Assembly: GCA_903871775.1 (NCBI GenBank)
Contig: CAIQIA010000011.1
Coordinates: forward strand, 1 to 64,000
DNA: 64,000 nucleotides
Reading direction: 5' to 3'
From: an uncultured cyanobacterium
GTDB lineage: Bacteria; Cyanobacteriota; Cyanobacteriia; PCC-6307; Cyanobiaceae
Part shown: positions 36,998-47,170 of the stretch, one piece after another
Layout: every line of letters begins with the position of its first letter
Position numbering within the stretch: position 1 is the first letter of the stretch
Program-made: the position numbers and the translations under genes
Notes under the pieces: generated by a model
Database searches by the model: none
Seen by the model: only the letters and a program-made list of their open reading frames with translations
Told to the model about the DNA's origin: nothing

Positions 36998-38842
36998 ATG
37001 TCGTCCACCAACGGTTCCAAGTCTCAGCAACCCACCCTGCGCGTGATCCCGCTGGGGGGCCTGCACGAAATCGGCAAGAACACCTGCGTCTTCGAATACG
37101 GCGATGATCTGATGCTCGTTGATGCGGGCCTGGCGTTTCCCAGCGATGGCATGCATGGCGTCAATGTCGTGCTGCCCGACACCAGCTTCCTGCGCGAAAA
37201 TCAGAAGCGCATCCGCGCCATGATCGTGACCCATGGTCACGAAGATCACATCGGCGGGATCTCGCACCACCTCAAGCATTTCAACATCCCGATCATCTAC
37301 GGACCTCGCCTTGCCCTGTCCTTGCTCGAAGGCAAGATGGGCGAAGCCGGGGTGGCTGACCGCACCACATTGCAGACCGTGAGCCCACGGGACGTGGTCA
37401 AGGTCGGCCAGCATTTCAAAGTCGAGTTCATCCGCAACACCCACTCAATCGCCGACAGCTTCAGCCTGGCGATCACCACCCCCGTGGGCGTGGTGATCTT
37501 CACGGGCGATTTCAAGTTCGACCACACCCCCGTCGACGGGGAAGTGTTCGACATTCAGCGGATGTCGCACTACGGAGAGCAGGGTGTTCTCTGCCTGTTC
37601 AGCGATTCGACCAACGCTGAACTGCCCGGCTTCACCCCTTCTGAGCGGGCCGTCTTCCCCAACCTCGACCGTCACATCGCCGGGGCCGAGGGTCGGGTGA
37701 TCGTCACCACCTTCGCCAGCTCCGTGCATCGGGTATCGATGGTGCTCGAGCTGGCGCTCAAGCACGGCCGCAAGGTGGGCCTGCTGGGCCGCTCGATGCT
37801 CAATGTCATCGCCAAGGCCCGGGAACTGGGCTATATGCGCTGTCCCGATGACCTGTTCGTACCGATCAAGCAGATCCGCGACCTGCCCGATCGTGAAGTG
37901 CTGCTGCTGATGACCGGCAGCCAGGGGGAACCGCTGGCCGCCCTCAGCCGCATCTCCCGCGGCGAGCATCCCCAGGTCCAGGTCAAGGGGAGCGACACGA
38001 TCATCTTCTCTGCCAGCCCGATCCCCGGGAACACCATTTCGGTGGTCAACACCATCGACCGGCTGATGATGCTGGGCGCCAAAGTCGTCTACGGCAAGGG
38101 CGAAGGCATTCACGTGTCAGGCCATGGCAGCCAGGAAGATCAGAAGCTGATGCTGGCGCTCACCCGTCCGCGCTTCTTCGTGCCGGTGCATGGTGAGCAC
38201 AGGATGCTGGTGGCCCACTCACGCACCGCCCAGTCCATGGGCGTTCCGGCCGATCACATCCTGATCATCGACAACGGCGATGTGGTCGAGCTCGGCACCG
38301 ACTCGATCCGCAAGGGCGACCCCGTCAAGGCCGGCATCGAACTGCTCGACAACTCCCGCAACGGCATCGTCGATGTGCGGGTGCTCAAGGAGCGCCAGCA
38401 GTTGGCCGAAGACGGGGTGGTGACGCTGCTGGCGGCCATCAGCCTCGATGGCGCGATGGTCGCTCCGCCGCGGGTGAACCTGCGGGGGGTGGTCACCACC
38501 GCTGACCCCCGCAAGATGTCGCACTGGGCCGAGCGCGAGATCGGCTGGGTGCTCGAGAACCGCTGGAACAGCCTCTGCCGGGGCAACGGCTCCAGCGCCG
38601 ATGTCGACTGGGTCGGCGTCCAGCGCGAGATCGAAGTGGGACTGCAGCGGCGCCTGCGCCGGGAACTGCAGGTGGAACCGCTGATCATCTGCCTTGTGCA
38701 GGCGGCTCCTGCCGGCACCCCGGCGGTGCGCAGCCGTCAGGAGCGCCCCCATGACCGCGGCACCGCCAGCGCCAATGGCAACGGCAACGGGGGCGACAGT
38801 TCCCGCCAGCGCCGCCGCCGCCCCAGCGCCGCCGTCGGCTGA
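36998..38842 (+). CDS. rnj: ribonuclease J
   Basis: Encodes 614 residues. The metallo-beta-lactamase motif is THGHEDHIGG (His79, His81, Asp83, His84), with further metal ligands in NTHSIADS and FTGDFKFD; the beta-CASP part includes GSQGEPLAALSRISRGEHP and the closing HVSGHGSQEDQ and VPVHGEHRML. The C-terminal 40 residues are Arg/Asn/Gly-rich. RNase J is a 5'-3' exo/endonuclease in mRNA and rRNA processing. It lies downstream of asd-dapA, an order shared with many bacteria. Confidence 0.95.
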   Translation: MSSTNGSKSQQPTLRVIPLGGLHEIGKNTCVFEYGDDLMLVDAGLAFPSDGMHGVNVVLPDTSFLRENQKRIRAMIVTHGHEDHIGGISHHLKHFNIPIIYGPRLALSLLEGKMGEAGVADRTTLQTVSPRDVVKVGQHFKVEFIRNTHSIADSFSLAITTPVGVVIFTGDFKFDHTPVDGEVFDIQRMSHYGEQGVLCLFSDSTNAELPGFTPSERAVFPNLDRHIAGAEGRVIVTTFASSVHRVSMVLELALKHGRKVGLLGRSMLNVIAKARELGYMRCPDDLFVPIKQIRDLPDREVLLLMTGSQGEPLAALSRISRGEHPQVQVKGSDTIIFSASPIPGNTISVVNTIDRLMMLGAKVVYGKGEGIHVSGHGSQEDQKLMLALTRPRFFVPVHGEHRMLVAHSRTAQSMGVPADHILIIDNGDVVELGTDSIRKGDPVKAGIELLDNSRNGIVDVRVLKERQQLAEDGVVTLLAAISLDGAMVAPPRVNLRGVVTTADPRKMSHWAEREIGWVLENRWNSLCRGNGSSADVDWVGVQREIEVGLQRRLRRELQVEPLIICLVQAAPAGTPAVRSRQERPHDRGTASANGNGNGGDSSRQRRRRPSAAVG

Positions 38843-38854
38843 GGCGTCTCAGCC
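38837..38854. terminator. hairpin between convergent rnj and TPR-like gene
   Basis: A perfect 7-bp inverted repeat (GGCTGAG at 38837-38843, CTCAGCC at 38848-38854) with a GCGT loop. It contains the rnj stop codon and the stop of the opposite gene. No T-run on either side, so efficiency is uncertain; position suggests a bidirectional terminator. Confidence 0.45.
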
Positions 38855-39367
38855 CCTCAGGTCCACCACGAGCCAGCCGGCCTGCAACGCGATCTCCCCG
38901 GCGTCAGGGGGGGCGTCCAGCGGCTGGGGCGGCGGGGTGATCGCGGGCGTCAGCACCAGCTCAGGGGCTTCCCCCGGGGCCGGCTCCAGCAGGGGCTCCT
39001 CCGCCAGCCAGGGGGTCGCCGGCAGGCGCTCGCTGGTGTCATCGTCCCCTGGCGGCAGCACAGGAATGACCGACGTCTCGACCGCCACCGGGGGACTGGG
39101 GCCGGTGGCGCCGCACTGGCGCAGGCCTTCCTCCGCCAGCTCGCAGTAGGGCTCCTCGCCGGCGGCCCGGGCGATCACCTGGCGGTAGACCTCGCAGGCG
39201 CGGGCGTCGTCCTGCAGGCCGAAGGACAGGATGTACGCCTGCAGCAGCAGCGCCCGCAGGTCACCCGGCTCCTGGCGCAGGTGGGACGTCACCGCCTCCA
39301 GGGCCTCCGGAAAGCGGCGTTCGCGGTACGCGGTCTCCGCTGCGCTGTACGTCATCGTCGTCACCAC
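38849..39367 (-). CDS. TPR-like hypothetical protein overlapping tilS
   Basis: Encodes 172 residues. The N-terminal 80 residues look like two helical repeats (YSAAETAYRERRFPEALEAV, LLLQAYILSFGLQDDARACE), followed by a Pro/Glu-rich low-complexity region and a short hydrophobic end. Two possible starts, 39367 and 39355 (MTYSAAE). It lies in a different frame from the end of tilS on the same strand and overlaps it by 107 bases; repeat-like helices make it look real. Family not recognised beyond TPR-like. Confidence 0.6.
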   Translation of the reverse strand: MVTTMTYSAAETAYRERRFPEALEAVTSHLRQEPGDLRALLLQAYILSFGLQDDARACEVYRQVIARAAGEEPYCELAEEGLRQCGATGPSPPVAVETSVIPVLPPGDDDTSERLPATPWLAEEPLLEPAPGEAPELVLTPAITPPPQPLDAPPDAGEIALQAGWLVVDLRG

Positions 39368-40355
39368 GCCTCAGCACCAGCTTGCGGGCCTCCCGCCGCA
39401 GGTGCCAGCCACCCGGGAGGGGCAGCCTGCGGGGTGACGACGGCGCCCGCAGCTGCCGCAGCAGCTCCGCCAGCACCGCCGCACCCACGGCCTGCCCGCT
39501 GCGATCCTGCAGCCAGCGGTGCAGCAGCCGCCCCGCCAGGGGGGCCGGCAGATGGGCCCAGCGGTCGGCATCAAGGCCATCCCCCTCCTCCAGGCTCGTG
39601 AGGGCCAGCGCCTCCAGGGCCGCCTCGCTCGCCTCCAGATCCTCAAGCATCTGGGCAAGACCGGCGATCCGGCCGGCGGCCCCCGGGCGGATGGCCTCCA
39701 GCAGCGGCAGCGCCTCGAGGCGCAGGCGGTTGCGGCTGAAGCGCCTGTCCTCGTTGGACGGGTCGCACCAGACCGGCAGCTCCAGCTCCCGGCAGCAGGC
39801 CAGGGTCTCGCCGCGCTGCATCCCCAGCAGGGGCCGCACCAGGGTCAGCCCGGGGGCCAGGGGGCGGCAGGCCCGCAGGCTGGCCAGCCCCCGCAGACCA
39901 CTGCCCCGGATCAGATGAAACAACAGGGTCTCCGCCCGGTCACTGGCGGTGTGGCCGGTGACGATGCGGCCGCACCCCAGCTGCCGGGCTTCCTGCTCCA
40001 GGCAGCCGTAGCGCCAGCGACGGGCGGCGGCCTCGCCCCGCGGAGGCTCATCCGCCCGCACGATCCGGCAGGGCAGCCCCAGCCCGTCAGAGTGGGCGGC
40101 CACACCCGCGGCGACCCCGGCCGAGCCGGGGTGCCAGCCGTGATCGGCGTGCAGCACCGCCAGCGGCCAGTGGTGCAGGGCGGCCAGGTCGTGCAGCAGG
40201 GCCAGCAGCGCCAGGGAGTCCTGCCCCCCCGACACCGCCAGCAGCAGCGGCGCACCCGGGGGCAGCAGGGTCGGCCTGTCGCAGAGATGGCGATGGAGCC
40301 GGTGGTGCCAGCGGCTCCAGGGGCGGCGGAGGCCGGATGGGACAATCGGTTTCAA
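39261..40355 (-). CDS. tilS: tRNA(Ile)-lysidine synthase
   Basis: Encodes 364 residues from a TTG at 40355. The PP-loop is LAVSGGQDSLAL, followed by HADHGWHPGS, VTGHTASDRAETLLFHLIRGSGLRGL, and the WCDPSNEDRRFSRNRLR motif specific to TilS. It modifies C34 of tRNA-Ile(CAU). The usual C-terminal domain is short, ending near GWHLRREARKLVLR; a further 35 residues rich in Gly/Asp/Pro coincide with the overlap with the next gene and may be unneeded. An open extension upstream is antisense to ycf23 and was dropped. Confidence 0.92.
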   Translation of the reverse strand: MKPIVPSGLRRPWSRWHHRLHRHLCDRPTLLPPGAPLLLAVSGGQDSLALLALLHDLAALHHWPLAVLHADHGWHPGSAGVAAGVAAHSDGLGLPCRIVRADEPPRGEAAARRWRYGCLEQEARQLGCGRIVTGHTASDRAETLLFHLIRGSGLRGLASLRACRPLAPGLTLVRPLLGMQRGETLACCRELELPVWCDPSNEDRRFSRNRLRLEALPLLEAIRPGAAGRIAGLAQMLEDLEASEAALEALALTSLEEGDGLDADRWAHLPAPLAGRLLHRWLQDRSGQAVGAAVLAELLRQLRAPSSPRRLPLPGGWHLRREARKLVLRRGDDDDVQRSGDRVPRTPLSGGPGGGDVPPAPGAG

Positions 40356-40370
40356 GCGTCTTTCCGCGGC

Positions 40371-41123
40371 ATGTCCCCTCTCGCCAGCCTGCCAAGCCAC
40401 CTGCAGCGTGCCCTCGTCGAGCGGCGGCTGTTCAAGCTGATCGCCGGGCTGGCCAACTTTGACGCCGCCAGCGTCGATCGGGTCGCGCGGGCGGGCGCGG
40501 CCGGCGGTGCCGATCTGCTCGACATCGCCTGTGATCCAGACCTGGTGCGGCTGGCAGCGGCCTCCGGTCTGCCGGTGGCCGTGTCGGCCGTGGACCCAGA
40601 GCTCTTCCCCGCCGCCGTCGCCGCGGGCGCCGTGCTGGTGGAGATCGGCAACTACGACAGCTTCTATCCCCTGGGGCGCACCTTCGAGGCCGACGAGGTG
40701 CTTGCCCTGACCCGCCGCAGCCGCAGCCTGCTGCCCGGCGTGCCCCTGTCGGTGACCGTGCCCCATCGGCTGCCCCTCGACCAGCAGGAACGGCTGGCGC
40801 TGGACCTGGTGGCCGTCGGCGCCGACCTGATCCAGACCGAAGGCGGCTGCAGCGCCAGGCCCGTGAGCGCCGGTGTGCTGGGCCTGATCGAGAAGGCCGC
40901 CCCCACCCTGGCGGCCGCCCATGCCATCAGCCGTGCCGTCGCCGTGCCGGTGCTCTGCGCCTCGGGTCTGTCGGCCGTCACCGTTCCCCTGGCCCGGGCC
41001 GCTGGGGCCAGCGGCATCGGCGTCGGCTCCGCCGTCAACCGCCTCAACGATGAGCTGGCCATGGTGGCCGTGGTGCGCAGCCTGCGGGAGGCCCTCGACG
41101 CGGCCGTGATGGCGGCGGTCTGA
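40371..41123 (+). CDS. ycf23: Ycf23 / DUF561 protein
   Basis: Encodes 250 residues from the ATG at 40371. The FKLIAGLANFDAASV start, GGADLLDIACDPDLV, VEIGNYDSFYPLG, VGADLIQTEGG and ASGLSAVTVPLARAAGASGIGVGSAVN match the plastid/cyanobacterial Ycf23 family, a predicted TIM-barrel protein of unclear function. It is divergent from tilS with only 15 bases between start codons, so each promoter must lie within the other gene. Confidence 0.85.
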   Translation: MSPLASLPSHLQRALVERRLFKLIAGLANFDAASVDRVARAGAAGGADLLDIACDPDLVRLAAASGLPVAVSAVDPELFPAAVAAGAVLVEIGNYDSFYPLGRTFEADEVLALTRRSRSLLPGVPLSVTVPHRLPLDQQERLALDLVAVGADLIQTEGGCSARPVSAGVLGLIEKAAPTLAAAHAISRAVAVPVLCASGLSAVTVPLARAAGASGIGVGSAVNRLNDELAMVAVVRSLREALDAAVMAAV

Positions 41124-41189
41124 GGCCATTCAGAAGACCAGGCGGAGGGGCCAGCGGCAATCGTGAACCCTTCCGGAAAGGACGGAAGG

Positions 41190-41220
41190 CCCCCGGACGG
41201 ATCTCACTACTGTCCGGGGG
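41190..41220 (+). terminator. strong hairpin between ycf23 and the membrane-protein gene
   Basis: A perfect 9-bp inverted repeat: CCCCCGGAC at 41190-41198 and GTCCGGGGG at 41212-41220, with a 13-base AT-containing loop. It lies 18 bases before the next ATG. There is no following T-run, so it may be an attenuating or regulatory leader hairpin instead of a classic terminator. Confidence 0.5.
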
Positions 41221-41238
41221 CGAACATCTGAGATCTCC

Positions 41239-41667
41239 ATGGGTGGTTTTGTCTGGCTGATCCAGTGGCCGATCCGAGCCCTGATCCTGCTGCTCATCTC
41301 GTATCTGCCCCTGGGCGTCGAGATGGAGAGTTTCCAGGTGGCCCTGCTGTCTGCGGTGGTCATCGGCCTCCTCGGCACCCTGCTGGTGCTGCCGCTCAAG
41401 GCCCTCTTCGCCCTGCCCTGGGCCCTCACCAGCCTCGGCGGCCTGATCCAGCCGGTGAGCGTTCTCTACAACTGGATCATCACGGTCCTGCTGTTCGCCC
41501 TGGCGGCCTGGCTGATCCAGGGCTTCCGCCTCAAGAACGGCATCCTCAGCGCGATCCTCGGCGCCCTGGCCTACAGCATCCTCAGCACCATCGTGCTGCG
41601 CCTGCTCGGCCTGGATGTGAGCTACACCCGCGCCATGGAGGGCATTGTCGGGGCGCCGGTGGCCTGA
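41239..41667 (+). CDS. small four-helix membrane protein (phage_holin_4_2-like)
   Basis: Encodes 142 residues with about four hydrophobic helices (roughly 4-24, 32-62, 73-98, 104-126). Size, hydrophobicity and FRLKNGILSAILGALAYSI resemble the phage_holin_4 family of small inner-membrane proteins common in bacteria, which are not phage genes as a rule. A strong hairpin precedes the start. Function unknown. Confidence 0.7.
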   Translation: MGGFVWLIQWPIRALILLLISYLPLGVEMESFQVALLSAVVIGLLGTLLVLPLKALFALPWALTSLGGLIQPVSVLYNWIITVLLFALAAWLIQGFRLKNGILSAILGALAYSILSTIVLRLLGLDVSYTRAMEGIVGAPVA

Positions 41668-41732
41668 CCACCTGTCCTGCCTGATGTCCGTCCGATCTGA
41701 CTAAAGTCGGCGTTCCTTTCTGGTGCGCCGGC

Positions 41733-43729
<1,997 letters not shown>

Positions 43730-43739
<10 letters not shown>

Positions 43740-45535
43740 GGGGCTTCGGTGCCTTCGGCCCGGTGGCGCTGCTGGCCCCCCAGGCCGAAGGCCCCATGGA
43801 CCGCCCGCAGGGCCGGGATGCCATCGGCTTCGGCGACGACGCAGCTGATGCGGATCTCGCTGGTGGCGATCATCTCGATGTTCACGCCGCCGTCGGCCAG
43901 GGCCCGGAACATGCGGGCCGCCGTGCCTGCGGTGGCGGGCATGCCGGCCCCCACGGCGCTGACCCGGGCGATGGCGGGTCCTTCGGAGAGCACCGCCTCA
44001 CCCCAGTGCTGCAACAGGGGCTGCAAGGCCGCCCGGGCCCGCTCCCGGTCGGCCCGGGGCAGGGTGAAGGCGATGTCTCGGCAGGGGCCCGCGGCGGTCT
44101 GGCGCCGCCGCTCCGACTGGACGATGGTGTCGAGGCTGAGGCCGGCGTCGGCCAGCACACGGCAGAGCTGGGCCGCCGAACCCGGCCGGTCGGGCACGTT
44201 GGTGACCGTCAGCTGGGCCTGGCCGTTGTCGAGGGCCACCCCCCGCACCTCGGGCTCCCCCACCCCGCCGGGGGCAGGGTTGTGGTGCAGCTGGTGTTCC
44301 TCGAGTTCAAAGGTCTGGGCGGCGGTGCGCAGGGCCTTGTCGCCCTGGTCCCCCTGGATCAGGCAGCTGACCCTGACCTCACTGGTGGCGATCATCCGCA
44401 GCGAGATGCCCACCCGTCCAAGGCTGTCGAACAGCCGGGCGGCCACCCCCGGGCGGCCGAGGATGCCGGCCCCCGCAATGCTGAGCTTGGCCAGCCCCGC
44501 CTCGGCCCGCAGTTCACCGGCGTCGCCGAGCAGGGCGCGGCAGACGGCTTCGGCCCGGGGCAGATCGGCGGCATCCAGGGTGAAGGCGATGTCGTTGCTG
44601 TTGCCCTCGTGGGTGGCCTGCACGATCAGATCGACGCTCAGCCCCTCGCTCGAGAGGGCCTCGAAGAGACGGGCGGCCATGCCCGGATGGTCAGGCACAT
44701 GGGCCAGGGCCAGCACCGCCTGGTGCTCGAGCAGCTCGGCGCCGTCCACGGGTTTGCCCAGCTCAAGGCCCTCGCGGCCGACCCGGCGGCCGCTGCGGCT
44801 GAACAGGCGGGTGCCCGCACCAGCGGTCCAGCTGGAGCGCACCACCAGCGGCACGGCGTAGTTGCGGGCGATCTCGACGGCCCGGGGGTGCAGCACCGCG
44901 GCACCGAGGCTGGCGAGCTCGAGCATCTCGTCACACGAGACCTGCTCCATCAGCTGGGCATCGGGCACCTTGCGGGGATCGGTGGTCAGCACCCCGGGCA
45001 CATCGGTGTAGATCTCGCAGGCCTCGGCGCCCAGGGCCGCCGCCAGGGCGACCGCCGAGGTGTCGGAACCGCCGCGGCCGAGGGTCGTGATCTCGGGGGT
45101 GCCGCCACTACCGGCCGAGGTGCCCTGGAAGCCGGCCACCACCACCACCTGGCCTTCCTGCAACCGTCGCTGCAGCCGCTCGGTGCGCACTTCAAGAATG
45201 CGGGCCCGGCCATGGGTCGATTCGGTGACGATCCCCACCTGGGGGCCGGTCATCGACACCGCCGGCACCCCCTCGGCCTGCAGGGCCATCGCGAGCAGGG
45301 CGATGGAGACCTGTTCGCCGGTGGCCAGCAGCATGTCGAGTTCCCGCTGGGGCGGCTCGGGGCTGATGGCCAGCGCCTGGGCCATGAGCTCGTCGGTGCT
45401 GTGGCCCATGGCCGACACCACCACCACCACGTCGTGACCATCAGCGCGGGTGTCGGCCACCCGCCGGGCCACGGCGCGGATGCGCTCGACACTGCCGACG
45501 GAGGTGCCGCCGTACTTCTGAACCAGCAGCGCCAT
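43730..45535 (-). CDS. lysC: aspartate kinase, cyanobacterial type with repeated ACT domains
   Basis: Encodes 601 residues from the ATG at 45535 giving [15 protein letters not shown]. Kinase motifs [19 protein letters not shown] and [16 protein letters not shown] are present. The C-terminal 340 residues are long and show repeated ACT-like units with LSKL/LPRA and [17 protein letters not shown] / [17 protein letters not shown] pairs, consistent with four ACT domains as in cyanobacterial LysC. It phosphorylates aspartate and is feedback-regulated. It supplies the substrate for asd at 35 kb, but is not in that operon. Confidence 0.93.
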
Positions 45536-45560
45536 CAACCCGGAACCTGCCAGCCGTGAA

Positions 45561-46535
45561 TTATCGACCCTCCGCCGCCAGGGGCAGCAGGCCGTCGCGG
45601 AAGGCATCCGCCGGCCTGGTGCCCAGCTTGAGCAGGCGCTCGACCTCGAGCATCCCCTCGAGCATGGGGAGCAGCACATCGGGGCCCCGGCCCCGCAGCT
45701 GCCGCCGCAGCACGTAGATGCGCTTGGGGTTGCCGATGCCGGCGGCCTTGGCGATCACCGCCACGTCCTGCTCGCCCTGCCGGTCGAGCAGGCTCACCCA
45801 GAGCCAGCCGCGCAGCTGGCCGACGAGGGCAGCGACGATGCGCAGGGCGGGCTCGTTGGCGGCCAGCAGGTCATCGAGCTGCTGCAGCGCCAGCCCCAGC
45901 TGCCCGTCCAGCAGCGACTCGCCCACCTGCAGGCTGGTGTGGCTGTGGCCCTGCACCAGGGCCGCCACGGCCCCACGGCGGATGGGGCCACCGTCGGCAT
46001 GCAGGTCGAGCTTCTCGAGTTCCATCGCCAGGCGGGCGCTGTCGCTGCCCACGGCATCGGCGAGGGCATCGGCGGCACCGGGCTCGAGCCGCAGGCCCCG
46101 GTCGGCCGCCATGCGTTCCACCAGCTGGCGCTGGCCGGCCCCATCCCAGACCGTGGGCAGCACGAAGCTGCGTTCGTCGGCGACGGCCCGCAGGGCCTTG
46201 GTGGTGCGCAGGCGGGCATCGGGCTTGCCGCTGCTGCTCAGCACCAGATGGCAGCTCTCGGGCACCAGGGCCAGATCCGCCTCGACCCGGTCGGCCAGAT
46301 CGGCGGGGCAGCGTTCGGCGAAGGGGCTGGCCTGCAGCAGCACCAGCCGGGCCCCACCGCCCAGGGGTGGCGTGCGGGCTTCGGCCAGGGCCTGCAGGGC
46401 CTGGTCAGGGTCGCGACCGTCGAGCCGGCTGAGGTTGAGGCTCTGCCAGGCCGGATCGACCACCTGGCCGATCAGCGCCTCGATCGCCCGCTCGCGGGCG
46501 GCCTCGTCATCCCCCCAGTAGAGATGGACTGGCAC
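45561..46535 (-). CDS. holA: DNA polymerase III delta subunit
   Basis: Encodes 324 residues. HolA-type features: [20 protein letters not shown], a degenerate Walker A-like region, [20 protein letters not shown], and the C-terminal [17 protein letters not shown]. Clamp-loader wrench that opens the beta clamp. Leftward 26 bases before lysC and divergent from cbiC by 11 bases. Confidence 0.85.
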   Translation of the reverse strand: MPVHLYWGDDEAARERAIEALIGQVVDPAWQSLNLSRLDGRDPDQALQALAEARTPPLGGGARLVLLQASPFAERCPADLADRVEADLALVPESCHLVLSSSGKPDARLRTTKALRAVADERSFVLPTVWDGAGQRQLVERMAADRGLRLEPGAADALADAVGSDSARLAMELEKLDLHADGGPIRRGAVAALVQGHSHTSLQVGESLLDGQLGLALQQLDDLLAANEPALRIVAALVGQLRGWLWVSLLDRQGEQDVAVIAKAAGIGNPKRIYVLRRQLRGRGPDVLLPMLEGMLEVERLLKLGTRPADAFRDGLLPLAAEGR

Positions 46536-46546
46536 GGCCTGACCCG

Positions 46547-47170
46547 ATGGACCATCCGATCTTCACGGAAAGCGTGCGACGGATCCAGGGGTGGCTGGGG
46601 GACAGCGGGCTGCCGGCGGCGGAACATGACGTGCTGGTGCGGGTTGTGCACAGCGGTGGTGATCCAGGCCTGGCCCCGCTGCTGCGCTTTGCCCCGGGCG
46701 CCTGCCAGGCCGGCCTCGAGGCCCTGGCCGCCGGTGCGGTGATCCTCACGGACACGGCCATGGCGGCCGCGGCGGTGGCACCGATGGCGCGGCGCTGCTT
46801 CGGCAACCCCGTGGCCAGCGTGCTCGACTGGGCCCCGCCCCGGGCCGCGACGGGGGACACCCGCAGCGCCGCGGGCATGGCGGCAGCCCTGGCGGTGCAC
46901 CCCCACGCCCTGGTGCTGGTCGGCAGCGCCCCCACGGCCCTGGAGCGGCTGCTGAACCTCACCGCGGCGGGGCACTGCCGGCCGGCCCTGGTGGTGGGCA
47001 TGCCCGTGGGGTTCGTGGGGGTGGCCGAAAGCAAGCGGCGGCTGGCGGCCAGCGGCCTGCCCCAGATCCGGCTGGAGGGCAGCCGCGGCGGCGCAGGCCT
47101 GGCGGCGGCGGCGGTCAATGCCCTGCTGCGACGGGCCTGGCTCGACCGGCTTCAGGCCGACGGCGGCTGA
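46547..47170 (+). CDS. cbiC: precorrin-8X methylmutase (CobH/CbiC)
   Basis: Encodes 207 residues. The catalytic His35 lies in [10 protein letters not shown], with [25 protein letters not shown] and the [13 protein letters not shown] motif characteristic of CobH/CbiC. It moves a methyl from C-11 to C-12 to form hydrogenobyrinate/cobyrinate. Belongs to the same pathway as cbiD at 6 kb. The 3' end overlaps mutS by 19 bases. Confidence 0.93.
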   Translation: MDHPIFTESVRRIQGWLGDSGLPAAEHDVLVRVVHSGGDPGLAPLLRFAPGACQAGLEALAAGAVILTDTAMAAAAVAPMARRCFGNPVASVLDWAPPRAATGDTRSAAGMAAALAVHPHALVLVGSAPTALERLLNLTAAGHCRPALVVGMPVGFVGVAESKRRLAASGLPQIRLEGSRGGAGLAAAAVNALLRRAWLDRLQADGG

